This document shows, in pieces, positions 6,978-14,758 of a DNA stretch of 23,280 nt. Under the pieces are notes generated by a model. It saw only the letters and a program-made list of their open reading frames with translations. It was not told the DNA's origin and ran no database searches. Source of the DNA: Christensenella sp. UBA6406 (GTDB lineage: Bacteria > Bacillota > Clostridia > Christensenellales > UBA1242). Positions within the stretch are counted from its first letter, which is position 1; each line of letters starts with the position of its first letter. The position numbers and the translations under genes were made by a program. The stretch covers positions 18,170-41,449 of the forward strand of contig DJPS01000057.1 of assembly GCA_002438625.1 (NCBI GenBank), in the 5' to 3' direction.

Positions 6978-7430
6978 TTAAAGCGATTTGATAGAATTGA
7001 TAAAGTTTTGCAAATCATTTATATTTTCAAACTTTTTGAAAACTATTGCGTATCTAACGCATGCAAGGTCGTCAATTTGCTTTAATTTTCTAAGTACTAG
7101 TTGACCAATCGTTGAACTATAAATTTCTTGTTCTTTTGCATTATAAACTTCTTTTTCAATTTCATCTAACAACTCGTTAATTAATTCAATAGCAACAGGA
7201 CGCTTATCACACGCTATCAAAACACTTTTTTTCAATTTCGCTTTATCAAAAGGTTGCCTACTATGGTCGCTTTTTATAATTAAAACGGGAATAGTTTCAA
7301 TGGTTTCGTAAGTTGTAAAACGCTTGCCACATTTTAAACATTCACGCCTTCTGCGAATGCATTGTTCATTGCTTGTATCCCTGCTATCTAGTACCTTACT
7401 ATTGTCATAGCCACAAAATATACATCTCAT
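6978..7430 (-). CDS. nrdR: Transcriptional repressor NrdR
   Basis: 150 residues, normal length. The N-terminal zinc ribbon has MRCIFCGYDNSKVLDSRDT and CLKCGKRFTTYE, with Cys3, Cys6, Cys31 and Cys34 as metal ligands. An ATP-cone follows (from about 49: VLIIKSDHSRQPFDKAKLKK) with the RKLKQIDDLACVRYAIVFKK signature near the end. NrdR senses ATP/dATP and represses ribonucleotide reductase genes through NrdR boxes. No reductase gene lies in this window, so its targets are elsewhere. AAGGAG precedes the ATG, and a clear promoter lies 25 bases upstream. Confidence 0.97.
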   Translation of the reverse strand: MRCIFCGYDNSKVLDSRDTSNEQCIRRRRECLKCGKRFTTYETIETIPVLIIKSDHSRQPFDKAKLKKSVLIACDKRPVAIELINELLDEIEKEVYNAKEQEIYSSTIGQLVLRKLKQIDDLACVRYAIVFKKFENINDLQNFINSIKSL

Positions 7431-7453
7431 AGTATTTCTCCTTAACTCATTTT

Positions 7454-7482
7454 ATTATAGCAAGAAAAATTTCAATTTGCAA
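7454..7482 (-). promoter_or_regulatory. Promoter for nrdR
   Basis: On the minus strand: TTGCAA (7482-7477), 17-base spacer, TATAAT (7459-7454). Predicted start about 17 bases before the nrdR ATG. Confidence 0.75.
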
Positions 7483-7639
7483 GTGTTTATCATTATTTTT
7501 GCAAATATTTTGTGCTATTTGTCGTATAATTGTATATTTGGAAATTTATGTAAATTTAGATTTTAATTAACCTAATTACTTTATCAATTTTTATGCGTTG
7601 TAATTAATTAAAATTATAATTCATATATTTAATTAAAAT

Positions 7640-7900
7640 ATGATAAGCGAAAAAAAGATAAAAGAAAAAGATTATAAAACTATGATAGAAATGAAAAGCG
7701 GGATAAAATATAATGTTGTAGGTTTTAAAGCTAGTGATAAATTGGTTCGTAGATTTTTTGCTTTGGGAATAAGAAAAGGGACAAGTATAACATTTATAAA
7801 GTTTTCATATTTATCGCACAATTTAATGATTAATGTAGATGGTGTGGTTTATGCAATAAAGTCAAATCTTGCTAGTTTAATTTTAGTCAAGGAGGCGTAA
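7640..7900 (+). CDS. feoA: FeoA-domain ferrous iron transport protein
   Basis: 86 residues. The SH3-like FeoA core runs from about residue 19 (SGIKYNVVGF, then LVRRFFALGIRKGTSITFIK, then INVDGVVYAIKSNLASLILV). LGIRKG corresponds to the family's LGLxxG turn. FeoA is a small cytoplasmic partner of the iron transporter FeoB, which follows 12 bases downstream. The start is uncertain: no ribosome site stands before the ATG at 7640, and in-frame ATGs at 7682 and 7691 would give a more typical FeoA length. A TATAAT at 7525-7530 may be the -10, but I found no matching -35 and no convincing Fur box. Confidence 0.85.
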   Translation: MISEKKIKEKDYKTMIEMKSGIKYNVVGFKASDKLVRRFFALGIRKGTSITFIKFSYLSHNLMINVDGVVYAIKSNLASLILVKEA

Positions 7901-7912
7901 AGATAAGGGGCA

Positions 7913-10012
7913 ATGAAAAAGATTTACATTGTAGGAAATCCAAATTCAGGGAAGACAACGCTATTTAATAAAATAACAAAAAGTTTTGAGCATACGGGAA
8001 ATTATAGCGGAGTAACTGTAGATTTAAAAAGTAAAGAGATATGTTTTAATGGCGAAAATTATTGTGTAATTGATTTACCTGGAACTTTTTCATTAACGCC
8101 TTTTTCTATAGAAGAAAAAATCACGGCAGACTGTATTTTGGATGAAATAGATAAGGAAGATTGCTACATTTTAAATTTAATTGAATCAAATACAATAAAA
8201 CGGTCTTTAAATTTAACACTTGAATTGTTAGAAGCTAATTTTAAAGTCTTGACAATCATAAATGAAATAGGAAAAAGTGAAAAGCAAATTGATGCCAAAA
8301 ATTTAGGCGAATTGCTTGGCATTAATGTCTATTGTGTGAATGTAAGAAAGCAAAAAGGCTTAAACTTTATTTTTTTATTATCAAATTATAAGCAATCAAA
8401 ATGTCTTTTATATGTTGATAAGTTTAAAAACTGTGCAAAAAATTTTAATCCAATAGTGGCGATAAAAATTTGCGAAAAAGATGAAAATGCTTTAAAAAAA
8501 TTTAATTTAAATGGAAATGATTGCAAAGAAATAAAACAAAAGTTAAATTCTAATAACTTAGAAATGAGTGCAATTTTTAACGATAGACTTTCAGTAATAA
8601 ATAAAGTTTGCATCAGTCAAAGTAGGAGCAAAATTAAAATTAATAATATTTTAGATAAAATTTTTTTAAATAAGTTTTTGGCAATCCCAATATTTTTAAT
8701 GATAATGCTTTCTATATTTTATATAACATTTTCATCAGTTGGTGCGTTTTTTACAAATATGCTAGATGATTTGATTTGTGTTCACTTTTATAATTTTGTT
8801 TCCAATGTTTTAGATAGAATTGGGACAAATGCCATATTTAATGATTTCATTTTAACAGCAATGATAGAAGGGGTGGGTTCATTAATTTGTTTTTTGCCAC
8901 AAATTGTGCTTTTATTTTTGTTTATTTCGCTTTTAGAGGACAGCGGTTATTTGCCTAGACTTGCATTTTTGTTAGATGATTTGCTTGCTAAATTTGGGCT
9001 TAGCGGAAAAAGTTTGTTCACTTTTATAATGAGTTTTGGCTGTTCAACCACTGCAATGCTGACTGCAAAAAATTTAGATAATGAAAAATCTAAAATAAAA
9101 ACAATGCTATTGTCTCAATATATGACTTGCTCTGCAAAGTTACCAATTTTAACAGTTTTGTGTGGCGCATTTTTTACTGGTAATGTATTTATGATTTTCG
9201 CATTCTATTTAATTGGGGTTTTAATTTCTATGATTGCTTCAATAATTTTGCAAAATTCAAAATTGAGAACTCAGGACAATACATTTATACTTGAAATGCC
9301 ATCATATAATTTTCCGTCTTTTAGTAAAATGTTAAAGGTCGCTATAAAACAAAGCGTTGAATTTTTGGTTAGGGTAGGTGGCATTGTGCTTTTATTTATG
9401 GCAATCATTTGGCTACTTGAAAATTTTAATTACAAGTTGCAATATGTAGATAATTCAAATAAAAGTCTGCTATATACATTAGGGAGTTTTATTGCACCTA
9501 TATTTGCTCCATTAGGTTTTGATAATTGGGGAATTGCATCCGCACTTATCGTTGGATTAGTCGCAAAGGAAATAATTGTTTCAACAATTTCAATGCTTAA
9601 TCATACTGTGGACAATGTCGGTGGACTTATGACTTCATTGGTAGTGGATTCAAGTGTTGTGTCTTTTACTGATGCAAGTGCATTATCGTTTATGGTCTTT
9701 GTTTTGCTTTATGCACCCTGTATTTCTTCAATGTCGCTTATAAAAAAGGAGATAGGTGGAAAATACCTAGTTATTGCCGTAGTTATGCAATTTATTTTTG
9801 CTTATTTTACTGCAATGTTCACTTTTACTTTTGCAACATTGTTTTCAAGTGAAATTTTAACAATTATTTTTACTATTTTAATCATTTTCTCAATCATTTT
9901 ATTTTGTTTAACTAAAAATGGAGAATGTGGATGCGGGCATTGTTTACATAAAAAGTGTAAGTGTTGCAGTAATTGTAATAAGGGTTGCAAAAAGTTAAAA
10001 GAATTTACATAA
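7913..10012 (+). CDS. feoB: Ferrous iron transporter FeoB, degenerate G4 motif
   Basis: 699 residues, usual length. The N-terminal G domain has P-loop GNPNSGKT (8-15), G2 GVTV (33-36) and DLPG (54-57). The expected NxxD motif instead reads NEIG (117-120). The membrane half contains both Gate motifs: SFGCSTTAMLTAKNLDNEKS with the MTCSAKLPI segment, and later VAKEIIVSTIS. The C-terminal tail is Cys-rich, eight Cys within GECGCGHCLHKKCKCCSNC-NKGC. FeoB carries Fe2+ across the cytoplasmic membrane. An AAGGAGG overlapping the feoA end lies 17 bases upstream and an AAGGGG only 2 bases upstream, so initiation may depend on coupling to feoA. Confidence 0.95.
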   Translation: MKKIYIVGNPNSGKTTLFNKITKSFEHTGNYSGVTVDLKSKEICFNGENYCVIDLPGTFSLTPFSIEEKITADCILDEIDKEDCYILNLIESNTIKRSLNLTLELLEANFKVLTIINEIGKSEKQIDAKNLGELLGINVYCVNVRKQKGLNFIFLLSNYKQSKCLLYVDKFKNCAKNFNPIVAIKICEKDENALKKFNLNGNDCKEIKQKLNSNNLEMSAIFNDRLSVINKVCISQSRSKIKINNILDKIFLNKFLAIPIFLMIMLSIFYITFSSVGAFFTNMLDDLICVHFYNFVSNVLDRIGTNAIFNDFILTAMIEGVGSLICFLPQIVLLFLFISLLEDSGYLPRLAFLLDDLLAKFGLSGKSLFTFIMSFGCSTTAMLTAKNLDNEKSKIKTMLLSQYMTCSAKLPILTVLCGAFFTGNVFMIFAFYLIGVLISMIASIILQNSKLRTQDNTFILEMPSYNFPSFSKMLKVAIKQSVEFLVRVGGIVLLFMAIIWLLENFNYKLQYVDNSNKSLLYTLGSFIAPIFAPLGFDNWGIASALIVGLVAKEIIVSTISMLNHTVDNVGGLMTSLVVDSSVVSFTDASALSFMVFVLLYAPCISSMSLIKKEIGGKYLVIAVVMQFIFAYFTAMFTFTFATLFSSEILTIIFTILIIFSIILFCLTKNGECGCGHCLHKKCKCCSNCNKGCKKLKEFT

Positions 10013-10064
10013 GTTTAATATTTTAAAATATTTTTAAAATTTATTATAATATTTACATAAATCA

Positions 10065-10093
10065 TTGACTGCATTAGTTAAATATGATAAAAT
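10065..10093 (+). promoter_or_regulatory. Promoter for the SLOG-family gene
   Basis: TTGACT (10065-10070), 17-base spacer, TAAAAT (10088-10093) preceded by TGA, an extended -10. Confidence 0.7.
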
Positions 10094-10135
10094 CAATAAG
10101 TAAAAGATAGAGAATAGAAAAGGAATTGACTTGCA

Positions 10136-10642
10136 GTGGAAGAAAAGGTGTGTTGTTTTACTGGACATAGAAACCAAAAGTTGCCTTGGGGTTTTGATGA
10201 ATTTGGCGAGAGATTTGATAAAATGAAAAGTGAAACGGAAAAACAGATTGATAAAGCTGTGATGGCTGGCTATACGACTTTTGTTTGCGGAATGGCATTA
10301 GGTTTTGATATGCTTTGTGCTGAAATAGTTTTAAATAGAAAAGCTAAAAAAGAAAATAGGGGTAAAGAAATTAAATTAATGTGTGTCATTCCTTGTGAGA
10401 ATCAAGATAAGTTTTGGAATGATATGCAACGTAGAAGATATAGATACTTATTGAGTTGTGCTGATGATATTTATTACATATCAAAAAATTATACCGCTTA
10501 TTGTATAGATAAAAGAAATCGCTATATGGTTGATAAATCTTCACTAGTCATAGCACTTTATAATGGGTGCGAAGGTGGGACAAAAAACACGCTTGATTAT
10601 GCGAGGAGAAAAGGGAAGGATGTTGTTGTAATAGAACCTTAA
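10136..10642 (+). CDS. SLOG-fold protein, DUF1273/YpsA-like
   Basis: 168 residues, starting at GTG with AAAAGGA about 11 bases upstream. It opens VCCFTGHRNQKLPWG, the hallmark of the DUF1273/SLOG family, followed by the glycine-rich nucleotide-binding loop FVCGMALGFDMLCAEIVL and LMCVIPCENQ. Later segments YMVDKSSLVIALYNGCEGGT and KGKDVVVIEP complete the Rossmann-like fold. SLOG proteins are related to DprA and LOG and are thought to bind nucleotide-derived ligands; the ligand here is unknown. It is single, with its own promoter, and shares a bidirectional terminator with rpiB. Confidence 0.85.
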   Translation: MEEKVCCFTGHRNQKLPWGFDEFGERFDKMKSETEKQIDKAVMAGYTTFVCGMALGFDMLCAEIVLNRKAKKENRGKEIKLMCVIPCENQDKFWNDMQRRRYRYLLSCADDIYYISKNYTAYCIDKRNRYMVDKSSLVIALYNGCEGGTKNTLDYARRKGKDVVVIEP

Positions 10643-10680
10643 AAATTAAAATATTGAATAAAATTGTTTAAAAAAATGCA

Positions 10681-10707
10681 AAAAACTCGCTATTTTGGCG
10701 AGTTTTT
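10681..10707. terminator. Bidirectional terminator between the SLOG gene and rpiB
   Basis: Perfect 10-bp stem AAAAACTCGC (10681-10690) / GCGAGTTTTT (10698-10707) with a 7-base loop; T-runs on both strands. Confidence 0.9.
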
Positions 10708-10739
10708 CTCTTTTAATCTATTAAGTGTAAATTTTGAAC

Positions 10740-11159
10740 TTATGATAGCATATCAATCCTTTTTTGGTGCCTTCCGCCATCAAATGTTTCACTTAAAAAT
10801 GTTTTTACAATGCGGATGTTTGTAAAATTACTCTTATAGCGACCAGAAAGGACTAGGACATTTGCGTTGTTATGATGCCTTGCAAGATATGCCATTTTTT
10901 TATTCATTGCAAGCCCTGCACGAATATGTTTAAATCTATTGGCACATATGCTCATCCCAATGCCTGTGCCACAAATTAAAATACCTTTATCGTTGTCAGA
11001 TTTAATACTTTCACAGACTGCTTTTGCAATTAGGGGGTAGTCTGCTTTATTTTCATCATAACAACCCATATCTTTATATTCTATTTTTTTGTTTTCAAAA
11101 TATTTTTTCAACTTTTCTTTTTGTCTAAATCCTGCGTGGTCGCTTCCCAAATAAATCAT
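10740..11159 (-). CDS. rpiB: Ribose-5-phosphate isomerase B
   Basis: 139 residues from the ATG at 11159. An in-frame ATG ten codons upstream (11189) is rejected because AAAGGA lies nine bases before 11159. It begins MIYLGSDHAGF, the RpiB/LacAB signature. The active-site loop is GILICGTGIGMSICANRF with catalytic Cys63, and ARHHNNANVL carries His95/His96. The enzyme interconverts ribose 5-phosphate and ribulose 5-phosphate in the non-oxidative pentose phosphate pathway. LacA/LacB subunits share the fold, but a lone gene outside a lac operon favours RpiB. Confidence 0.95.
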   Translation of the reverse strand: MIYLGSDHAGFRQKEKLKKYFENKKIEYKDMGCYDENKADYPLIAKAVCESIKSDNDKGILICGTGIGMSICANRFKHIRAGLAMNKKMAYLARHHNNANVLVLSGRYKSNFTNIRIVKTFLSETFDGGRHQKRIDMLS

Positions 11160-11180
11160 AATTTTTAATCCTTTTATATT

Positions 11181-11220
11181 AGACCTCAAAAAACTTTATT
11201 AAACCATCAATCAGTTTAAT
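11181..11220 (-). terminator. Weak terminator downstream of the zinc-ribbon gene
   Basis: On the minus strand ATTAAAC (11220-11214) pairs with GTTTAAT (11204-11198), followed by AAAGTTTTTTG. The stem is AT-rich, so partial read-through into rpiB is possible. Confidence 0.4.
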
Positions 11221-11270
11221 CTATAACTTACAAATTTAGTTAAATGCATTTGTAAATGAAAAGTTTTTAT

Positions 11271-11768
11271 CTATTTTTCATCATCTTCATCGTCTTCGTC
11301 ATCAAAATCATCGTCAAAGTCGTCATCAAAGTCATCGTCTAAAGCGTCTTGCTCCATATCTTGTTCAATGTCTTGCTCTATATCTTTGTCTATATCAATG
11401 TCATCATCCATTCCAAGCCCTAAGTCTTCATCACTAATTTCTACAATGCTAGAATCATCGCCAATGCTTTCTTCTTCTACTGCATCATCGCTTAAATCTT
11501 CATCGCCTTCATCTTCGCCAATGTATTTACGCCACTCTCTTGCGGTTTCTTCATTAAACATATCTGTACCAAGTTCTTCCTTACAAGAGTCGCACATATC
11601 TTGGTCGTGTGAAATAAGATTAAAGTGGCATATAGGGCATAACTCCATATCCATATCTTCATAAATTGTGTCACCATTTGCTTTCATTTCTTGCTTGCAA
11701 ACATTGCAATATTTATCTTTCTTATCAATATAATTAAGTTCACATCTAGGGCATCTAATATAAGCCAT
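11271..11768 (-). CDS. Zinc-ribbon protein with polyacidic repeat tail
   Basis: 165 residues. The N-terminal third carries two four-cysteine clusters: CPRC (6-9) with CNVC (21-24), and CPIC (44-47) with CDSC (59-62), consistent with two zinc ribbons. From about residue 84 the protein is almost entirely acidic, including short repeats: DIEQDIEQDMEQD, then DDDFDDDFDDDFDDE. The gene is leftward, upstream of rpiB, with AGGAG seven bases before the ATG. The acidic tail may be disordered and mimic nucleic acid or bind basic partners. I recognise no named family and assign no function. Confidence 0.7.
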   Translation of the reverse strand: MAYIRCPRCELNYIDKKDKYCNVCKQEMKANGDTIYEDMDMELCPICHFNLISHDQDMCDSCKEELGTDMFNEETAREWRKYIGEDEGDEDLSDDAVEEESIGDDSSIVEISDEDLGLGMDDDIDIDKDIEQDIEQDMEQDALDDDFDDDFDDDFDDEDDEDDEK

Positions 11769-12082
11769 AATTTTCTCCTATAATTTTCTATAATTTTTTC
11801 ATTTAATTTAAAATAATAAAACTAAACATTCCTTATCTCTTTATGAAAATATAAATTCAAGCGGATTAATATAATTTCATTATTTTTAACTTAGCATATT
11901 ATAAATGCAAATTTTTAATTTGTCTAGCATTTTTATAAAATTTTATAAAATTTTTTCTAGTGAATGCAATTTTAATCTTTTCTCGGTAAAAATATATTCA
12001 TAATATAGATATTTTGTAACTAAAATTCTAACAAATATTTTAATATATTTGAATGTTTTGTTGGTGATTTTTGCTCGTTATG

Positions 12083-12111
12083 TAAAAATGTTTAATATTT
12101 ATACATTTTTA
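12083..12111. repeat. Inverted repeat abutting the -35, possible operator
   Basis: TAAAAATGT (12083-12091) and ACATTTTTA (12103-12111) are perfect 9-bp arms around 11 bases. The right arm ends one base before TTGACT. A regulator site is plausible; no regulator is identified. Confidence 0.3.
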
Positions 12112-12112
12112 T

Positions 12113-12142
12113 TTGACTTAACATTAATAAATGTGTTATAAT
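12113..12142 (+). promoter_or_regulatory. Strong promoter for the membrane-anchored extracellular protein gene
   Basis: TTGACT (12113-12118), 18-base spacer, TATAAT (12137-12142) with TGT before it (extended -10). The leader is about 100 bases. Confidence 0.75.
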
Positions 12143-12249
12143 TTATACAAATAAGCAATGAATTATACATTAAATTTATTTTAAGATAAATTAAGATAGT
12201 AAAAGGAATAAAAATAATTATTAAAAATTAAAAAGGAAAGGGATAAAAT

Positions 12250-13041
12250 ATGAGAAAAGGAAAAGTAACCAAATATTTTCTTGAACATAAAGCAATCATA
12301 TCACTTGCCTTTATTGCTTTGATTGTTTTGCTTACATTAAGCACATTTGCTTTTTATAATCATAAAGAAGAAAATCCTATAATTGATAATAATTTGACGC
12401 AACTTTCAGCGGTTGGTACGATTAGTGGTCAAAGCATTGTTATAAAATCTCAAACGGATGCACCTTGCTTTATTAGGGTAAAGTTAAGTTATAGCGACGA
12501 TGAAACAGATAAATACGCAACGCTTTTATCAAACTATATTCAACAGACATCAAGTACAAGTGCTTATGGTTGGATTTTTAATGATGGCTTTTATTATTTG
12601 ATAGATAAGGCTACAAACAATATGCTTACAGTTTCATCAAGTACAGTAGCATATAATTTTACAACTAGCTATGCAAGTCCAACATTAAATTCGTTTAGGC
12701 TAATCAATGGAGGTTCATATAGTGTTGCAAATAGTGGGGATTTTGTTGTTAGTGCAGTTTCCTTAAAAATAAATGCCGAAGCAATAAGTGCGTATAAAAT
12801 AAGTGAGATGACTATTGAAAATGCAAAGCAGAGTTTTAATAATGCACAAAGGACAAACCAAAAATATGGAATAGTGTTGTTTCAGTATAATAATAAAATA
12901 GAGGCAAATGTCGTAAATAGAAATACAATGGTTGAATTACCAAAAGGAACAGGACTAAGATTTGAACTAAATGGTGAAGAATATGTAGAATCATCTGTTA
13001 GGGCTGATGGTTACACACTTATAGTAGATATGCAAAATTAA
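12250..13041 (+). CDS. Membrane-anchored extracellular protein, distant TasA/CalY-like look
   Basis: 263 residues. Basic residues 1-15, then one hydrophobic segment (about 15-35: IISLAFIALIVLLTLSTFAF) that is either a signal anchor or a SipW-type signal peptide. The exported part contains APCFIRVKLSY and YGWIFNDGFYYLID, a pattern I associate with TasA/CalY-like extracellular proteins (xxVRVKL ... W-x-DGYYY). It ends in a beta-rich region (GTGLRFELNGEEYVESSV). No SipW-like peptidase gene is adjacent, which weakens that link; other single-pass surface proteins are possible. Ribosome site AAAGGAAAGGG precedes the ATG. It is followed by a hairpin terminator. Confidence 0.55.
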   Translation: MRKGKVTKYFLEHKAIISLAFIALIVLLTLSTFAFYNHKEENPIIDNNLTQLSAVGTISGQSIVIKSQTDAPCFIRVKLSYSDDETDKYATLLSNYIQQTSSTSAYGWIFNDGFYYLIDKATNNMLTVSSSTVAYNFTTSYASPTLNSFRLINGGSYSVANSGDFVVSAVSLKINAEAISAYKISEMTIENAKQSFNNAQRTNQKYGIVLFQYNNKIEANVVNRNTMVELPKGTGLRFELNGEEYVESSVRADGYTLIVDMQN

Positions 13042-13075
13042 CAAAATAATGACACTTATATAGTTTAAATTTAGT

Positions 13076-13106
13076 AAAGTTATTCACTTAAAGTGGGTAA
13101 CTTTTT
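13076..13106 (+). terminator. Intrinsic terminator
   Basis: AAAGTTATTCACT (13076-13088) pairs with AGTGGGTAACTTT (13092-13104), including two G-U pairs, with a 3-base loop and a short T-run to 13106. Confidence 0.6.
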
Positions 13107-13165
13107 AAATTTATTAACTTAGGCTGGATTAAGAGAAAAATAAATAGAAATCTTAATTTACATAC

Positions 13166-13194
13166 TTGATTTTGTGTTATAAATATGGTATAAT
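13166..13194 (+). promoter_or_regulatory. Promoter for queF (and probably galU)
   Basis: TTGATT (13166-13171), 17-base spacer, TATAAT (13189-13194) preceded by TGG. The leader is about 45 bases, and I see no preQ1-I riboswitch in it. Confidence 0.75.
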
Positions 13195-13246
13195 GTTACA
13201 ATAATAGATATGAGAATAAAGAAAAATAAAAGAGTGATGAGTGAAA

Positions 13247-13747
13247 ATGTCAAACAAAGAAGAATTGCAAAATTTAAAAAATTTAGGAAGTAAGGTTACA
13301 GTTTACAAGGATAGGTATGATAAAGATTTGTTGGAAAAATTTGAAAATCATCATAAGCAAAATGATTACATTGTAACTTTGGATGCTTATGAGTTTACAA
13401 CGCTTTGCCCAAAGACTGGACAACCAGATTTTGCAAAAATTTACATTAACTACATTCCTGATGAGTTTTTGGTTGAAAGTAAAAGCTTAAAATTATATTT
13501 ATTCAGTTTTAGAAATGAGGGAAGTTTCCATGAAGATACAATAAACAAAATAATGAATGATTTAGTGGAACTTATGAATCCCCAGTATATAGAGGTTTTA
13601 GGATTGTTTTCTCCAAGGGGAGGTATTGCGATTTATCCATTTGCATCATATGCAAAAGAAGGTTGTGGGTATGATGAAGTAAAGAAGAAAAGGCAATTTG
13701 AGGTTGTAAGTGGGATAATGAACAATAAGAAATCATATAATAATTAA
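13247..13747 (+). CDS. queF: NADPH-dependent 7-cyano-7-deazaguanine reductase QueF
   Basis: 166 residues from ATG 13247; an in-frame GTG at 13241 is an equally close alternative, and the ribosome site is weak for both. The short (type I) QueF layout is clear. [14 protein letters not shown] provides catalytic Cys54 and Asp61. [21 protein letters not shown] contains the family signature with His95-Glu96. The C-terminal stretch reads [15 protein letters not shown]. The enzyme reduces preQ0 to preQ1 in queuosine synthesis. No other queuosine gene is here. galU starts 47 bases downstream with no promoter seen between, so the two are probably co-transcribed. Confidence 0.95.
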   Translation: MSNKEELQNLKNLGSKVTVYKDRYDKDLLEKFENHHKQNDYIVTLDAYEFTTLCPKTGQPDFAKIYINYIPDEFLVESKSLKLYLFSFRNEGSFHEDTINKIMNDLVELMNPQYIEVLGLFSPRGGIAIYPFASYAKEGCGYDEVKKKRQFEVVSGIMNNKKSYNN

Positions 13748-13794
13748 AATAGTTTAAATAAAGTATAAAGAATATTAAAGGGAATGATTTAAAT

Positions 13795-14664
13795 ATGATA
13801 GAGAAGGCAGTAATTTTATGTGGTGGTTATGAAACGAGAATGTTACCAATAACAAAGACAATACCAAAAACTATGTTGCCAGTTTTTGATAAGCCACTTA
13901 TTCAATGCATTATGGAAGAGTTGAAAGAGTGTGGAATAAAAAAAGTGTGCTTTATTGTGGATGATTCAAAACAAATTGTGTTAGACCACTTTAAGCCAAA
14001 TGTTGAACTTGAAAATTATTTAAGGGCTAAGAATAAAACTGAAATGCTTGATAGCGTTTTAAAATCAGATAATATTTTGGATATAGTCGTAAAAAAAGAT
14101 AATCATATGGGTGCGGGTTATGCCATAGATGTTGCGAGAGATTTTGTTGGCGATGAACCGTTTGTGTTTTGTTTAAGTGATGAATACTTAGATAATGATG
14201 GTAATGGGACAATCAAGCAACTTATTGCAAACTATGAGATTAATCATAAGTCAGTTATTGCTTCTCAGCCCGTTGCGTGGGAAGATGTGCATAGATATGG
14301 AATCGTTGCACTAGGTGAGGAAGTTAGCAATGGCTGTAATTATGTAAATAAAATTGTTGAAAAGCCTACAAGGGAAAATGCTCCTAGCAATATTTCGTAT
14401 ATGGGTAACGCAATATTAGATAAAGAAATATTTGAAGTCATAGACAAATGTAGGCAAGCGGGTAAAGAAGAAATAAACATTCCAGATTTGTTTCAAAATG
14501 ATATAGATAACCAATCTTTACTAACATTAAACATTGTAGGTGATCGTTATGACATTGGCAACAAACTAGGTTTTATAAAGGCGAATATCAACGCTTGCTT
14601 AAAAGATAAAACATATGGTGAAGAATTAAAAAAATATTTAATAGATTTGATTAGTAAATTGTAA
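13795..14664 (+). CDS. galU: GalU-type UTP-glucose-1-phosphate uridylyltransferase
   Basis: 289 residues. Nucleotidyltransferase fold with KAVILCGGYETRMLPITK, IPKTMLPVFDKPLIQCIMEE, then MGAGYAIDVARDFVGDEPFV, HRYGIVA, KIVEKPT and GDRYDIGNKLGFIKA, in the order seen in GalU. It would make UDP-glucose from UTP and glucose 1-phosphate for cell envelope sugars. Small departures from the usual pattern: the loop is GGYETR rather than AGLGTR, IPKE is IPKT, and the GDD motif reads SDE. Another sugar-phosphate nucleotidyltransferase is therefore possible. AAAGGGA ribosome site; follows queF in the same direction. Confidence 0.85.
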   Translation: MIEKAVILCGGYETRMLPITKTIPKTMLPVFDKPLIQCIMEELKECGIKKVCFIVDDSKQIVLDHFKPNVELENYLRAKNKTEMLDSVLKSDNILDIVVKKDNHMGAGYAIDVARDFVGDEPFVFCLSDEYLDNDGNGTIKQLIANYEINHKSVIASQPVAWEDVHRYGIVALGEEVSNGCNYVNKIVEKPTRENAPSNISYMGNAILDKEIFEVIDKCRQAGKEEINIPDLFQNDIDNQSLLTLNIVGDRYDIGNKLGFIKANINACLKDKTYGEELKKYLIDLISKL

Positions 14665-14758
14665 GTTGGTTTGGATTAATATTATATCATATTTAAACAA
14701 TATAAGATAATAGAGTTAAGATTAATAAAAGTTGCTTATTAAAGGGATAGATAAGGTA

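Larger units (their letters stand above)
11769..12249. other. 481-bp AT-rich divergent intergenic region
   Basis: No gene seen. It holds the ribosome site of the leftward zinc-ribbon gene, two tandem TTTTATAAAA-like palindromes near 11932-11955, a 9-bp inverted repeat and the strong promoter of the rightward gene. The first 300 bases show nothing else I can name. Confidence 0.5.

Noticed and set aside
11160..11189. Upstream ATG start for rpiB
   Set aside because: AAAGGA sits correctly before the ATG at 11159, and family members begin at MxxxxSDHAG.
11368..11664. Plus-strand Ser-rich open frame opposite the acidic protein
   Set aside because: Its Ser-rich sequence is the antisense of GAT/GAA acidic codons; the minus frame has the Cys clusters and ribosome site.
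13195..13246. preQ1 riboswitch upstream of queF
   Set aside because: The leader is short and lacks the hairpin plus A-rich tail of preQ1-I; no alternative class recognised.
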